A program made the position numbers and the translations under genes. From an uncultured Bacteroidia bacterium (GTDB lineage: Bacteria; Bacteroidota; Bacteroidia; Bacteroidales; UBA932), in NCBI GenBank assembly GCA_902801205.1, contig CADCHE010000001.1, positions 124,001 to 188,000 on the forward strand: a DNA stretch of 64,000 bases. Direction: 5' to 3'. Every line of letters starts with the position of its first letter. Positions within the stretch are counted from its first letter, which is position 1. Positions 8,680-16,842 of this stretch are shown piece after piece. The notes under the pieces were generated by a model. It did no database searches. It was not told the DNA's origin and saw nothing but the letters and a program-made list of their open reading frames with translations.

Positions 8680-9642
8680 TCAGAACGAACCGCCCTTGCG
8701 GCGTTCGTAGAGTTCCCAGGAATTGAACAGGTTCTGGAAGATGCTGTACAGCCCGCCGGAGACGGCCGTGACGGGCGTCATCATCGTGTACGCGATCCAG
8801 ATCAGGAAGCCGGTGTTCTTCTGCCCGAGCGCCTGTCCGGCGGTGACGGATTCCATGTGCCCGTAGGGCTTTCCCGCCAGCCTTCCCGTCAGGAATTGCA
8901 CCAGGGTACACGCCAGCGCCACGCCGGCGATGAGCAGCGCACCCTGCAGGGAGATGCCGCTGTGCAGAAGGGCTTCCGTGGCCAGGTAGATGGCCAGCGT
9001 CAGGCAGATGCCCCAGACATAGAACGCCCAGCCGATGCGCTTTTCCAGCGCTTCCTGCAGGTGCGGGGAGGTGTAGCGGACCGCCCAGGCGGCGAGCAGC
9101 GGCAGCACCAGGATCGGGAAGACCCGTCGTGCGATGCGGAAGAATCCCTGCAGGAACGCGACGTCTCCGGCCGGATGGATGAGCGGCACCAGCAGGGGGA
9201 TGAGTACGGAAGCCAGCAGGTTGTCCAAAACGACGAACGTGACCGAAGAGGACAGGTTCCCGCCCAGTTTGTAGGTGATGACGCCTGCGGCTGCAGCGGT
9301 GGGGCAGATCAGGCAGAGCGCCGCACATTCCACGCCGATCCGCGCCTCGGAAAGGTCCATCCGGGCGGCGAGCAGGGTCAGTGCGGTGAAGAGGGCGGCC
9401 TGCAACAGCAGCAGGGCGAGGTGCCAGCGGTGGAAGGTGAGGTCGCGCGGGGAGATCTTGCTGAACTGCAGGAAGAGCATCAATGCGATCATCACCGGCT
9501 GCACCCGGCGGGCGAACGCGGAAAATACCGTTTCCACCCGTTCCGCGCCCGGCAGGCCGTGGAGGCACAGGCAGACCGTCAGCCCGGTCACGATCGCAAC
9601 CGGCAGCATCCAGTCTTTGATGAATTGCAGTGTCTTTCCCAT
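8680..9642 (-). CDS. Bile acid:sodium symporter (BASS) family transporter
   Basis: The 320-residue protein is almost entirely hydrophobic, with about nine or ten predicted membrane segments. It carries the family's charged signature around TAGQALGQKNTGFLIWIAY and the earlier CPTAAAAGVITYKLGGN stretch, which are the two crossing-helix regions of BASS folds. Family members take up organic anions with sodium, and the substrate of this one is unknown. I start at MGKTLQF (9642), because upstream in-frame codons reach into the promoter of the divergent peptidase gene. The 3' end lies just inside the short gap to the TPR gene, with a small GC-rich hairpin (8673-8693) that lacks a T run. Confidence 0.85.
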   Translation of the reverse strand: MGKTLQFIKDWMLPVAIVTGLTVCLCLHGLPGAERVETVFSAFARRVQPVMIALMLFLQFSKISPRDLTFHRWHLALLLLQAALFTALTLLAARMDLSEARIGVECAALCLICPTAAAAGVITYKLGGNLSSSVTFVVLDNLLASVLIPLLVPLIHPAGDVAFLQGFFRIARRVFPILVLPLLAAWAVRYTSPHLQEALEKRIGWAFYVWGICLTLAIYLATEALLHSGISLQGALLIAGVALACTLVQFLTGRLAGKPYGHMESVTAGQALGQKNTGFLIWIAYTMMTPVTAVSGGLYSIFQNLFNSWELYERRKGGSF

Positions 9643-9671
9643 AAATCGGATGCAAATATCGTCAAAATCAT

Positions 9672-9679
9672 TAATTTTG
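9672..9679 (+). promoter_or_regulatory. -7 box for the M13 peptidase gene
   Basis: TAATTTTG matches TAnnTTTG and lies 33 nt before the ATG of the peptidase at 9713, giving a leader of about 30 nt. No clear TTG is present at -33. Confidence 0.55.
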
Positions 9680-9712
9680 CAGTTTGGAATCGAAATTAAT
9701 TGTACGTACGAT

Positions 9713-11725
9713 ATGAGAAAAAGCATTTACTTTATGGCATCTTTGATGATGATGGCGGCCTGCGGCCCGAAAACCGCCGTGGCTCCGGCCATCGACCTGA
9801 CCAACCTGGACACGACGGTGTCGCCCGCGGCCGACTTCTACCGGTATGCGACCGGCGGCTGGCAGGCGAAGAACCCCCTCAAGCCGGAGTTCTCCCGCTA
9901 TGGTTCCTTCGACGTCATCGCCGAGACCACCCAGGAAAACCTCAATGCCCTCTTCGAGAGCATGACGACGCTGAACGCGAAACCCGGTACGGTAGACCAG
10001 AAGATCTCCGACCTGTATAAGATGGCGCTTGACTCCACGACCCGCAACGGTCTGGGCGCGCAGCCGATCCAGCCGTATTTGCAGCAGATCCTCGCGCTTT
10101 CCTCGAAGGAGGAACTGCCCGCCCTGCTGGGCGAGTTGAACCGCTACGGGGAAGGCGGCTTCTTCGGCACCGGCGTGGAGGCCGACCTGGCCGACAGCGA
10201 CATGCAGGTGCTCTATCTGGGCCAGGGTGGCCTGGGCATGGGCGACCGTGACTACTACCTCAAGGAGGAGAATGCCGCGTTGAAGGAAGGATACCGCAAC
10301 TATCTCGTGAAGATCTTCACCCTCTGCGGTCTGGAGCAGCCCGAGGAACTCGCTGCCCAGGACCTTGCGCTGGAGGATGCGATGGCCGCGATCTTCTGGT
10401 CGCGTGAGCAGAACCGCAACATGCAGGCGATTTACAACCCGATGAGCACCGCCCAGATCGATGCGGCGTGGCCCAATATGGGCTTCGGCAAGGTCTGCGA
10501 GCAGCTCGGGATCCCTGCACAGGAGAAGGTCATCGTGGAGCAGCCTTCCTATTTTGACGGCCTGAACGCCCTGCTGGGCACGACGGACATCGCCACGGTG
10601 CGGGCCTACCTGCTCGCCCAGTTCATCGGCGGTTCCACCGGCGCCCTGAGCGACGATTTCTATACGGCCTCCTGGGAGTTCTTCTCCCACCAGATGGCCG
10701 GCGCCCAGGAACAGCGCCCCCGCTGGAAGCGCGCCATGAGCGTGCCGAACAGCCTCCTCGGCGAGGCCGTCGGCAAGATGTATGTCGAGCGGTATTTCCC
10801 CGCTTCCTCGAAAGAGAAGATGATCCAGCTGGTGGAGAACCTCCGCACCGCCCTCGGCGAGCACATCGATGCACTGGAGTGGATGAGCGATTCCACCAAG
10901 GTGCGTGCCCGCGAGAAGCTGGCCGCCTTTACGGTCAAGATCGGCTATCCCGACAAGTGGAAAGACTACAGCACCCTGGACATCGATCCGTCCAAGACGT
11001 ATTATGAGAACCTGCGCTCGGCCAGCGCCTGGTATGTCGCCGACAACCTCTCCAAACTCGGCAAACCCACCGACAAGACCGAATGGGGCATGACCCCGCA
11101 GACGGTGAACGCCTACTACAACCCCACCACCAATGAGATCTGCTTCCCCGCGGCCATCCTGCAGCGTCCCTTCTTCAACCCGGACGCCGACGATGCCGTG
11201 AACTACGGCGGCATCGGCGTGGTGATCGGGCATGAGATGTCCCACGGCTTCGATGACCAGGGCAGCATGTTCGACGCTTCCGGCAACATGGTCAACTGGT
11301 GGACCGAAGCCGACAAGGCCAAGTTCGACGCCCTCGGCGACCGCCTTGCGGCGCAGTTCGACGCCGTCGAGATCCTGCCGGGCGTACACGCCAACGGCCG
11401 GTACACCCTCGGCGAGAACATCGGCGACCACGGCGGCCTGAGCATCGCCTTCTCCGCCATGCAGAACGCGATCGCGGGCAAGGATGTCCCGCTGATCGAC
11501 GGCTTCACCCCCGAGCAGCGCTTCTATCTCTCCTACGGCGCCATCTGGGCCCAGAACATCACTGACCAGGAGAAGGCGCGCCTGACGAACATGGACCCGC
11601 ACTCGCTGGCCGAGAACCGGGTCAACGTGTCCCTGCGGAACTTCGGCACCTTCTTCGACGCCTTCGGTATCCACGAGGGCGATCCGATGTGGCGTCCCGA
11701 GTCCGAACGGGTCCATATCTGGTAA
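9713..11725 (+). CDS. pepO: M13 (neprilysin/PepO-type) zinc metallopeptidase, lipoprotein
   Basis: This 670-residue oligopeptidase is anchored as a lipoprotein: the signal ends with the lipobox MAAC at about residues 16-19. Zinc ligands are in HEMSH (His507, Glu508, His511) and in GENIGDHGGL (Glu568), the spacing expected for M13. The substrate-binding NAYYNPTTNEICFPAAILQ lies just upstream, and the N-terminal domain begins with PAADFYRYATGGW. Such enzymes cut short peptides in the periplasm or at the surface. The start at 9713 gives a complete lipoprotein signal. The next gene follows after 10 nt. Confidence 0.93.
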   Translation: MRKSIYFMASLMMMAACGPKTAVAPAIDLTNLDTTVSPAADFYRYATGGWQAKNPLKPEFSRYGSFDVIAETTQENLNALFESMTTLNAKPGTVDQKISDLYKMALDSTTRNGLGAQPIQPYLQQILALSSKEELPALLGELNRYGEGGFFGTGVEADLADSDMQVLYLGQGGLGMGDRDYYLKEENAALKEGYRNYLVKIFTLCGLEQPEELAAQDLALEDAMAAIFWSREQNRNMQAIYNPMSTAQIDAAWPNMGFGKVCEQLGIPAQEKVIVEQPSYFDGLNALLGTTDIATVRAYLLAQFIGGSTGALSDDFYTASWEFFSHQMAGAQEQRPRWKRAMSVPNSLLGEAVGKMYVERYFPASSKEKMIQLVENLRTALGEHIDALEWMSDSTKVRAREKLAAFTVKIGYPDKWKDYSTLDIDPSKTYYENLRSASAWYVADNLSKLGKPTDKTEWGMTPQTVNAYYNPTTNEICFPAAILQRPFFNPDADDAVNYGGIGVVIGHEMSHGFDDQGSMFDASGNMVNWWTEADKAKFDALGDRLAAQFDAVEILPGVHANGRYTLGENIGDHGGLSIAFSAMQNAIAGKDVPLIDGFTPEQRFYLSYGAIWAQNITDQEKARLTNMDPHSLAENRVNVSLRNFGTFFDAFGIHEGDPMWRPESERVHIW

Positions 11726-11735
11726 CGCTGCCGGC

Positions 11736-12911
11736 GTGGATGCGTCCCGCTTCATAGCCCGGCGTCTGCGTTTCGGAGGAAGTATCGCGGCGGTTTCCAT
11801 CGCCGTATCCTTCTTCGTGATGATCTTGTCCGTCTCGGTCTCCTCCGGTTTCCGCGAGGAGATCCGGGACGGCATCTCGTCACTGACCGGCGACATCCGC
11901 GTGTCGCCTTCGAACATGAACATCTTCGGGGAAGACGCTTCCGTCGACTTCTCCTCCGGCGTGACGGACGCGCTGTCTGTCCTGCCCGAAGTCGACCGGG
12001 TCACCCCGGTCATCTACCGGGCCGGCATCGTGAAAAACGGCGACCAGATCCACGGTGTCCTCTTCAAGGGTGTACCCGTGCAGCGCGCGGCGTCCGACTC
12101 TTCCCGTCTGGGCGTACGCATCCCGACCCGGCTGCGCGACCTGCTGGGATACGCCGCCGGCGACCGCCTCACCGCCTATTTCGTAGGGGAGAAGGTGAAG
12201 GTGCGCAATTTCACGGTGGAGGAAATCTATGAGGAGGTGATGGACGGCTCGGATACGCCGGTCGTCCTGTGCGACCTCGCCGACCTGCGCCGCCTGTGCG
12301 GCTGGGCGGAAGGGGAGTCTTCCGCGCTGGAAGTGGCCTTGCGCCCTCCTTTCCGGTCGTCTTCCCGGGTACAGGAGGCTGCGGCCAAGGTCAGCGCCGT
12401 CCTGCTCGGCCGTTCCGAATTCGACGCGACACCACTGATGGCCACGTCCGTGATGCGGCTGTATCCGCAGATCTTCGACTGGCTGACGCTGATTGATTTC
12501 AATGTGGTTTTCATCCTGCTCCTGATGACGGTGGTCGCGGGCTTCAACATGATTTCCGGCCTGCTGATCATGCTCTTCCGGCATATTTCCACCATCGGTA
12601 CGCTCAAGTCGATGGGCATGACGGACCGCAGCATCGCGAAGGTCTTCCTGCGGGTCGCCGCGCGGACGGTGCTGACAGGCATGGCATGGGGGAACGGACT
12701 GGCGCTGCTGTTCTGCGCCGTCCAGGGAACGACGCACCTGCTGAAACTCAATCCGGTGAATTACTTCATCTCATTCGTTCCGGTCCACGTCAACCTCCCC
12801 CGGATCCTCGTTGCCGACGTCCTGTCCTTCGCCGTCATCCTGCTGCTCCTCCTCATCCCCTGTCTTTTCATCTCCAAGGTCGACCCGGCCCGTACCGTCC
12901 GCGCCCAATAA
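11736..12911 (+). CDS. ABC transporter permease, LolC/LolE/FtsX-like
   Basis: The 391-residue protein starts at a GTG (11736), 10 nt after the peptidase stop. An N-terminal membrane helix (AVSIAVSFFVMILSVSVSS) is followed by a large periplasmic MacB-like domain (about residues 45-250) and three C-terminal helices with the FtsX-type core (VFILLLMTVVAGFNMISGL, MLFRHISTIGTLKSMGM). This is the architecture of LolC/E permeases, which extract lipoproteins from the inner membrane. No ATPase gene (LolD) is in the window. Its last 47 codons overlap antisense with the 3' end of the transglycosylase gene (12771-12911). Confidence 0.85.
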   Translation: MDASRFIARRLRFGGSIAAVSIAVSFFVMILSVSVSSGFREEIRDGISSLTGDIRVSPSNMNIFGEDASVDFSSGVTDALSVLPEVDRVTPVIYRAGIVKNGDQIHGVLFKGVPVQRAASDSSRLGVRIPTRLRDLLGYAAGDRLTAYFVGEKVKVRNFTVEEIYEEVMDGSDTPVVLCDLADLRRLCGWAEGESSALEVALRPPFRSSSRVQEAAAKVSAVLLGRSEFDATPLMATSVMRLYPQIFDWLTLIDFNVVFILLLMTVVAGFNMISGLLIMLFRHISTIGTLKSMGMTDRSIAKVFLRVAARTVLTGMAWGNGLALLFCAVQGTTHLLKLNPVNYFISFVPVHVNLPRILVADVLSFAVILLLLLIPCLFISKVDPARTVRAQ

Positions 12912-14051
12912 GGAGTCGGCGACTTCCAGCATTTCCTCCGTCACGTCCTCCGGAAGGGGGATGGCCGGCGCTACGCCGCGGAATAAGTCGTACCGGGCGA
13001 GAATGGCGCCGACGTACGCCACCGTCTCCGCTCCGAGGTAGTTCGTGCGCGGGACATCCTCTTCGTCGTCGAAGAGGGTGGAGTCGCGGACGACGGGTAC
13101 CAGGAGCAGGCTGTCCTGTCCCGCCTGTTCGAGGAAGTGGCTCAGCTTGTCCCAGGTGTCTGAACCGAAACCGTGCGCCTGCGCCGCTTCGATGCAGCCC
13201 AGGAAACGGCCTTCGCCTGCATTGTAAGCCGCGAGTGCGAACTTGACAAGTTCTTCTTCATCCGCAGCATAGGGGCGGAACAATCCCTGCAGCCGGGCGA
13301 GGAACTTGGCTCCGGCCCGGATGCTCTCCTCCGGGTCGAGGATGTTCCGGATCCCGTAACGGCGCGCGGTGCGCGGCATGAACTGCATCAGTCCGCCCGC
13401 GCCCCGCGGAGAAACGGCTTGGATCCGGAATTTCGATTCCTGCCACATGACTGCGGCAAGCAGTTTCCAGTCCCAGCCGGAAACGGGGGCGTATTTTTTC
13501 AGGAGGTCGTCGTACGGACTGATGATCTTTTCGTCCCGCGGCGTCTTCCGGTAGGGGTTGTAGCCGTTGAAAAAGCGGTGCATGAGCGAGTCGTAGGCCG
13601 TTGTCTGGCCGAAGCCGTCGAGCCAGCGCTGGACGGCACGCACCTCTTCCCTGTCTGTCTTGACGACCCAGCGGAAGTCGTCCCCGAAGGGGATGGCAGC
13701 CAGCCCTTCTGCCAGCGAATCCGCCTCCATCCCACCCAGGTGCAGGACGACGATGTCCGCGCTGTCGCACAGCAGTGCCGTGAAGGCGGAGTCCAGGTCT
13801 TTCTCGATGTGGATGTCAGGCTCACCGTACTGGCCCCGGGCGAAGCGGACGAGGGTCTCGTAGCTGAATCCGGCCTTGAAACCGTCAGAGAGATAGTCCG
13901 CGCTGCCGGGATGGATCAGACAGCGTATCTCCTTGTCTTTGAACGGGTACCAGTTTCCCTCTTCGCCCTTTTTCTGGACGGACAGCGGCAAGGCGGCCAG
14001 CAGGGCGGCGCCGACCACCGCCTTGACCGTGTATCTGGCCCAGGCCCTCAT
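12771..14051 (-). CDS. MltF-like membrane-bound lytic transglycosylase
   Basis: The 426-residue protein has an N-terminal membrane/signal segment (VKAVVGAALLAALPLS). A solute-binding-like domain follows at about residues 30-180, then a lysozyme-like SLT domain at about 185-320 with the catalytic glutamate in VMWQESKF (Glu205), then GAGGLMQFMPRTARRYGI and AAYNAGEGRF. It cleaves peptidoglycan strands to anhydromuropeptides. Its ATG shares one base with the stop of the upstream porin gene (TGATG), so translation is probably coupled. The last 47 residues are acidic and low in complexity (GDEKTGDEEEQQDDGEGQDV), and are encoded antisense to the permease gene. Confidence 0.88.
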   Translation of the reverse strand: MRAWARYTVKAVVGAALLAALPLSVQKKGEEGNWYPFKDKEIRCLIHPGSADYLSDGFKAGFSYETLVRFARGQYGEPDIHIEKDLDSAFTALLCDSADIVVLHLGGMEADSLAEGLAAIPFGDDFRWVVKTDREEVRAVQRWLDGFGQTTAYDSLMHRFFNGYNPYRKTPRDEKIISPYDDLLKKYAPVSGWDWKLLAAVMWQESKFRIQAVSPRGAGGLMQFMPRTARRYGIRNILDPEESIRAGAKFLARLQGLFRPYAADEEELVKFALAAYNAGEGRFLGCIEAAQAHGFGSDTWDKLSHFLEQAGQDSLLLVPVVRDSTLFDDEEDVPRTNYLGAETVAYVGAILARYDLFRGVAPAIPLPEDVTEEMLEVADSLLGADGTGRVDLGDEKTGDEEEQQDDGEGQDVGNEDPGEVDVDRNE

Positions 14052-16756
14052 CAGAAACCGCCGAAGTTTCCGCCCATGCCACGGGATAAGCCCCCGCCAC
14101 CGCGGGAACCGCCACCGGAAAGCCCACCGCCTGCCTTGACCGCATTGTTGACGTTGGGCTGCTTGTAGAATGGCCAGTAAAGGCCGAGTTTGAGAGCGCG
14201 CTGGGTGCCGATGTGGCGGTGCGCGGAGAAGTAGTCTTTCTTGTCGACCGGCCAGCCTTGCCCGACGTTTTCCAACTTGACGAAGATGCAGGCGCGTTTC
14301 CACTGGATGTTGAGGAAGGCGTCAATCACCGGACCGTTGTAGTAAGTCTCTTCCTGCTGGTTCACGAAGGCGCCGACGGCCGGGTTCCAGGCCGGGGAAT
14401 AATAGGCGGTGTTGCACCATGCGTGGGCACCGAGCTGCATCTGCATGGCGTTCTTCTTGACGTTGAACTGCAGGTAGTAACGCAGGGAGGCCGCCGCATC
14501 GGGAACAGGGATGACCTGCTGGTCGGAAGTCGCCTGCAGCAGGATGCGGTGGTCCAGGTGCAGGGCGCGGAGCAGGGTGAAATTCTTCGTCAGGGTCAGT
14601 GAGGCGACGCTTACCGGGCTGCCGTTCTGTCGGATGATTCCGTCGGCACCGTAGTACAGGTTCCCGCTTAGCAGGGCGTATCCGCCCTCGATGGCGACGT
14701 TCCAGTGCGGAACTGACAGGGAAGCTTGCAGGCGCGTGTCGGAAATCTTTCCGAAGTCATTGTCCCAGCGGTAGTGGTTGGAGTGGAAATGCTGCTGGTA
14801 ATGGTCCGGTTCCAGCAGGCTCGTCTTGAAATGCAGGTCGAGCCGGACCGGACTGGTGCGGTGCTTCCGGAAGGGGTAGACTTTGAGGCGGGCGTTCGCG
14901 CTCAGGCGGAGGTCGTTCGCCTGGTCGCCGAGGAACGTATACTCGCCCAGGGCATCCCAGCGGAAGAATTTGCTGAGCGACCCTTCGGCACCGCCGTAGA
15001 CGAAGGAGGAGTTCCATACCGTCCGCATGTCGGCGTGCAGGAAGGTCGGGTCGAAGTCGTAGTAGGTAAGGATCCGGTTGCCCAGGCCGCCGCCTACGCG
15101 GGAGACGATCGCGTCGTCCGCCCACGGTTTCAGCTTGACGAACAGGCGGTTCTCCAGCTTGGCGACCCGCAGCGAGTCGGCTGTGCCGGCGCTGTTGTAG
15201 TAGAAATGGCCGCCCAGCAGGTCCGCGGCGGGCGCGTTCTGCGGCGTGACCTGGTCTTCATACAGCCGCCGGAACACGGAGAACTCGGAACTGTGCCCGA
15301 CGAAGACGGCGGGCAGGTGGGCGAGGGATGCAGAGTCCTTCGCCGCGCGTTCTTTCTCCCGTTCGGCGATCTCTGCCTCCAGTTGCTTGACCTGGCCGGC
15401 GGCCTTGGGACTGTTCCGCAGGCTGTCCAGCTGCGCTTGCTCCTTCGCGCGCTCTTCCGCGAACCGGCCGGCCGGCAGCAGGAAGGTGAGCGGCAGGCGG
15501 ATCTGCTGGTCGAGGAAGAAGGTGTTCTTCTTGATCTGGGTGGAGGCGTCGGACAGGTAGACCGGGTAGTCACGGGCGTCGAGGGTGGTGTCCCGCACCA
15601 TCGTCAGGTCGGACACACCGCCGTTCTCTCCCTGGCGGACCATGTTGTAGATGTACCCGAAGTGCATCAGGTAGTTCTTGCCCAGGTAGTTGGCGGAAGC
15701 GACGAAGGTCTTGTTCGTCGTCTCCTCGTTCTCCATCATGCCACCGCCGCCGAAGCGGTCGTACGAGAGGGTGAAGTTGAATTCCGGCCAGAGGTTCTGC
15801 GTCGTCAGGATATGCAGGTTGTCACTCTCTTTCTGCGGCTTCGCGAAGAGGGTCCCGAAATAGGCGAGTTCCGTGTACGGGGTCTTGGTGTTGTACAGCG
15901 GCAGGGTGGAGGGCGAGTAGGTCCAGGATTCGTACGGCGTGTAGAACGAGACGCCGTTCTCGCTGCCGCGCTTCAGGAAGTCATACGTCTGCAGGGCCGA
16001 TCCGGGCACGCCCAGCCAAGTGGCGTTCACGTCGCGCCGGCGGAACGGATAGTCGTGGAAGCGATAGTTGTAGGAAGTGTCCGGAATCTGCACATCCATC
16101 TTCTGCAGTTCCCGTTCGTGGGTCCACTGGATGATCCGCTTGTACTGCATCGAGTCTTCGAGCGCGAACGTCTCCAGGATGCGCGGGGTGTTCTCCCGGA
16201 TGCTGTCGCGGATGGACTGGACGCTGTCGCGGATCACCTGGATGCTGTCGGCGACGCGTTTCTTCGCCTTCTCCTTGACTTCCAGGTCGTACTTCTTGCG
16301 GGCCGCCTTGTCCAGGGCGGCGTACCAGGCTTCGAAAGCCGCTTTCTTGCGGGCCGCCGAGTCGGCATAGTAGATCGAGTCCAGCACGGGCCAGTCGACC
16401 GTGTCGCCGGCATGGCGCAACGAATCGACGACGATCCGGTGTGTCAGCGAATCGAACGTGGCGACATAGTATTTGTAGCGGAAGGGATCCGTTTCACGGA
16501 GCGAGTCGGGCGCCTGGATGGTGTCGCGGGCCGTCAGGCGGGGGACCGTATCCAGGGGCTGCAGCTGGAAGGATGCGGTGTCCTGCTGGTCGTGGCGGAC
16601 GCGGCCGAACGGATTCTGGTAGAGGATCGTGTCCGGACGGACGGCCGCCTCCGTCCGCGGCGGGACGATGCGGCGCAGGTCCATCCCCACCGTCTGCAGC
16701 GCGAATGCGCAGACGACGGCGAGCGGGAAGGCAGATCTCTTCAACAATCCTTTCAT
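14051..16756 (-). CDS. Putative outer-membrane porin (Porin_10-like)
   Basis: The 901-residue protein has a signal peptide (MKGLLKRSAFPLAVVCAFAL). A long charged stretch at about 125-200, rich in Lys/Arg/Asp and containing repeats such as DSIQVIRDSVQSIRDSIREN, looks helical. About 600 residues of alternating amphipathic strands with many aromatic residues follow, fitting a beta-barrel. The pattern matches the 'putative porin' family of Bacteroidota. A second charged insertion (EAEIAEREKERAAKDS) interrupts the barrel at about residue 445. Unusually, a glycine-rich tail of about 30 residues follows the last strand, still ending in Phe. The start at 16756 fits the promoter just upstream. Confidence 0.8.
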   Translation of the reverse strand: MKGLLKRSAFPLAVVCAFALQTVGMDLRRIVPPRTEAAVRPDTILYQNPFGRVRHDQQDTASFQLQPLDTVPRLTARDTIQAPDSLRETDPFRYKYYVATFDSLTHRIVVDSLRHAGDTVDWPVLDSIYYADSAARKKAAFEAWYAALDKAARKKYDLEVKEKAKKRVADSIQVIRDSVQSIRDSIRENTPRILETFALEDSMQYKRIIQWTHERELQKMDVQIPDTSYNYRFHDYPFRRRDVNATWLGVPGSALQTYDFLKRGSENGVSFYTPYESWTYSPSTLPLYNTKTPYTELAYFGTLFAKPQKESDNLHILTTQNLWPEFNFTLSYDRFGGGGMMENEETTNKTFVASANYLGKNYLMHFGYIYNMVRQGENGGVSDLTMVRDTTLDARDYPVYLSDASTQIKKNTFFLDQQIRLPLTFLLPAGRFAEERAKEQAQLDSLRNSPKAAGQVKQLEAEIAEREKERAAKDSASLAHLPAVFVGHSSEFSVFRRLYEDQVTPQNAPAADLLGGHFYYNSAGTADSLRVAKLENRLFVKLKPWADDAIVSRVGGGLGNRILTYYDFDPTFLHADMRTVWNSSFVYGGAEGSLSKFFRWDALGEYTFLGDQANDLRLSANARLKVYPFRKHRTSPVRLDLHFKTSLLEPDHYQQHFHSNHYRWDNDFGKISDTRLQASLSVPHWNVAIEGGYALLSGNLYYGADGIIRQNGSPVSVASLTLTKNFTLLRALHLDHRILLQATSDQQVIPVPDAAASLRYYLQFNVKKNAMQMQLGAHAWCNTAYYSPAWNPAVGAFVNQQEETYYNGPVIDAFLNIQWKRACIFVKLENVGQGWPVDKKDYFSAHRHIGTQRALKLGLYWPFYKQPNVNNAVKAGGGLSGGGSRGGGGLSRGMGGNFGGF

Positions 16757-16780
16757 CAGTGCGTACAAAGTACAATCCTG

Positions 16781-16811
16781 CAAATGTAAGGACTTTTCCT
16801 CTTTTTCACAA
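16781..16811 (-). promoter_or_regulatory. Promoter of the porin-transglycosylase operon
   Basis: On the minus strand the -7 box reads TACATTTG (16781-16788), and a TTG (16809-16811) lies 20 nt upstream, the spacing expected for the Bacteroidota sigma factor. The predicted leader is about 20 nt before the ATG at 16756. On the other strand, an imperfect box TATATTAG (16827-16834) lies 8 nt before the uvrD ATG. Confidence 0.7.
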
Positions 16812-16842
16812 TTCCGTTTTTTTTCTTATATTAGTAGTCTGT

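Noticed and set aside
8673-8693. Hairpin between the TPR and BASS genes as a bidirectional terminator
   Set aside because: The stem is six pairs with a nine-base loop and no T run; too weak to call.
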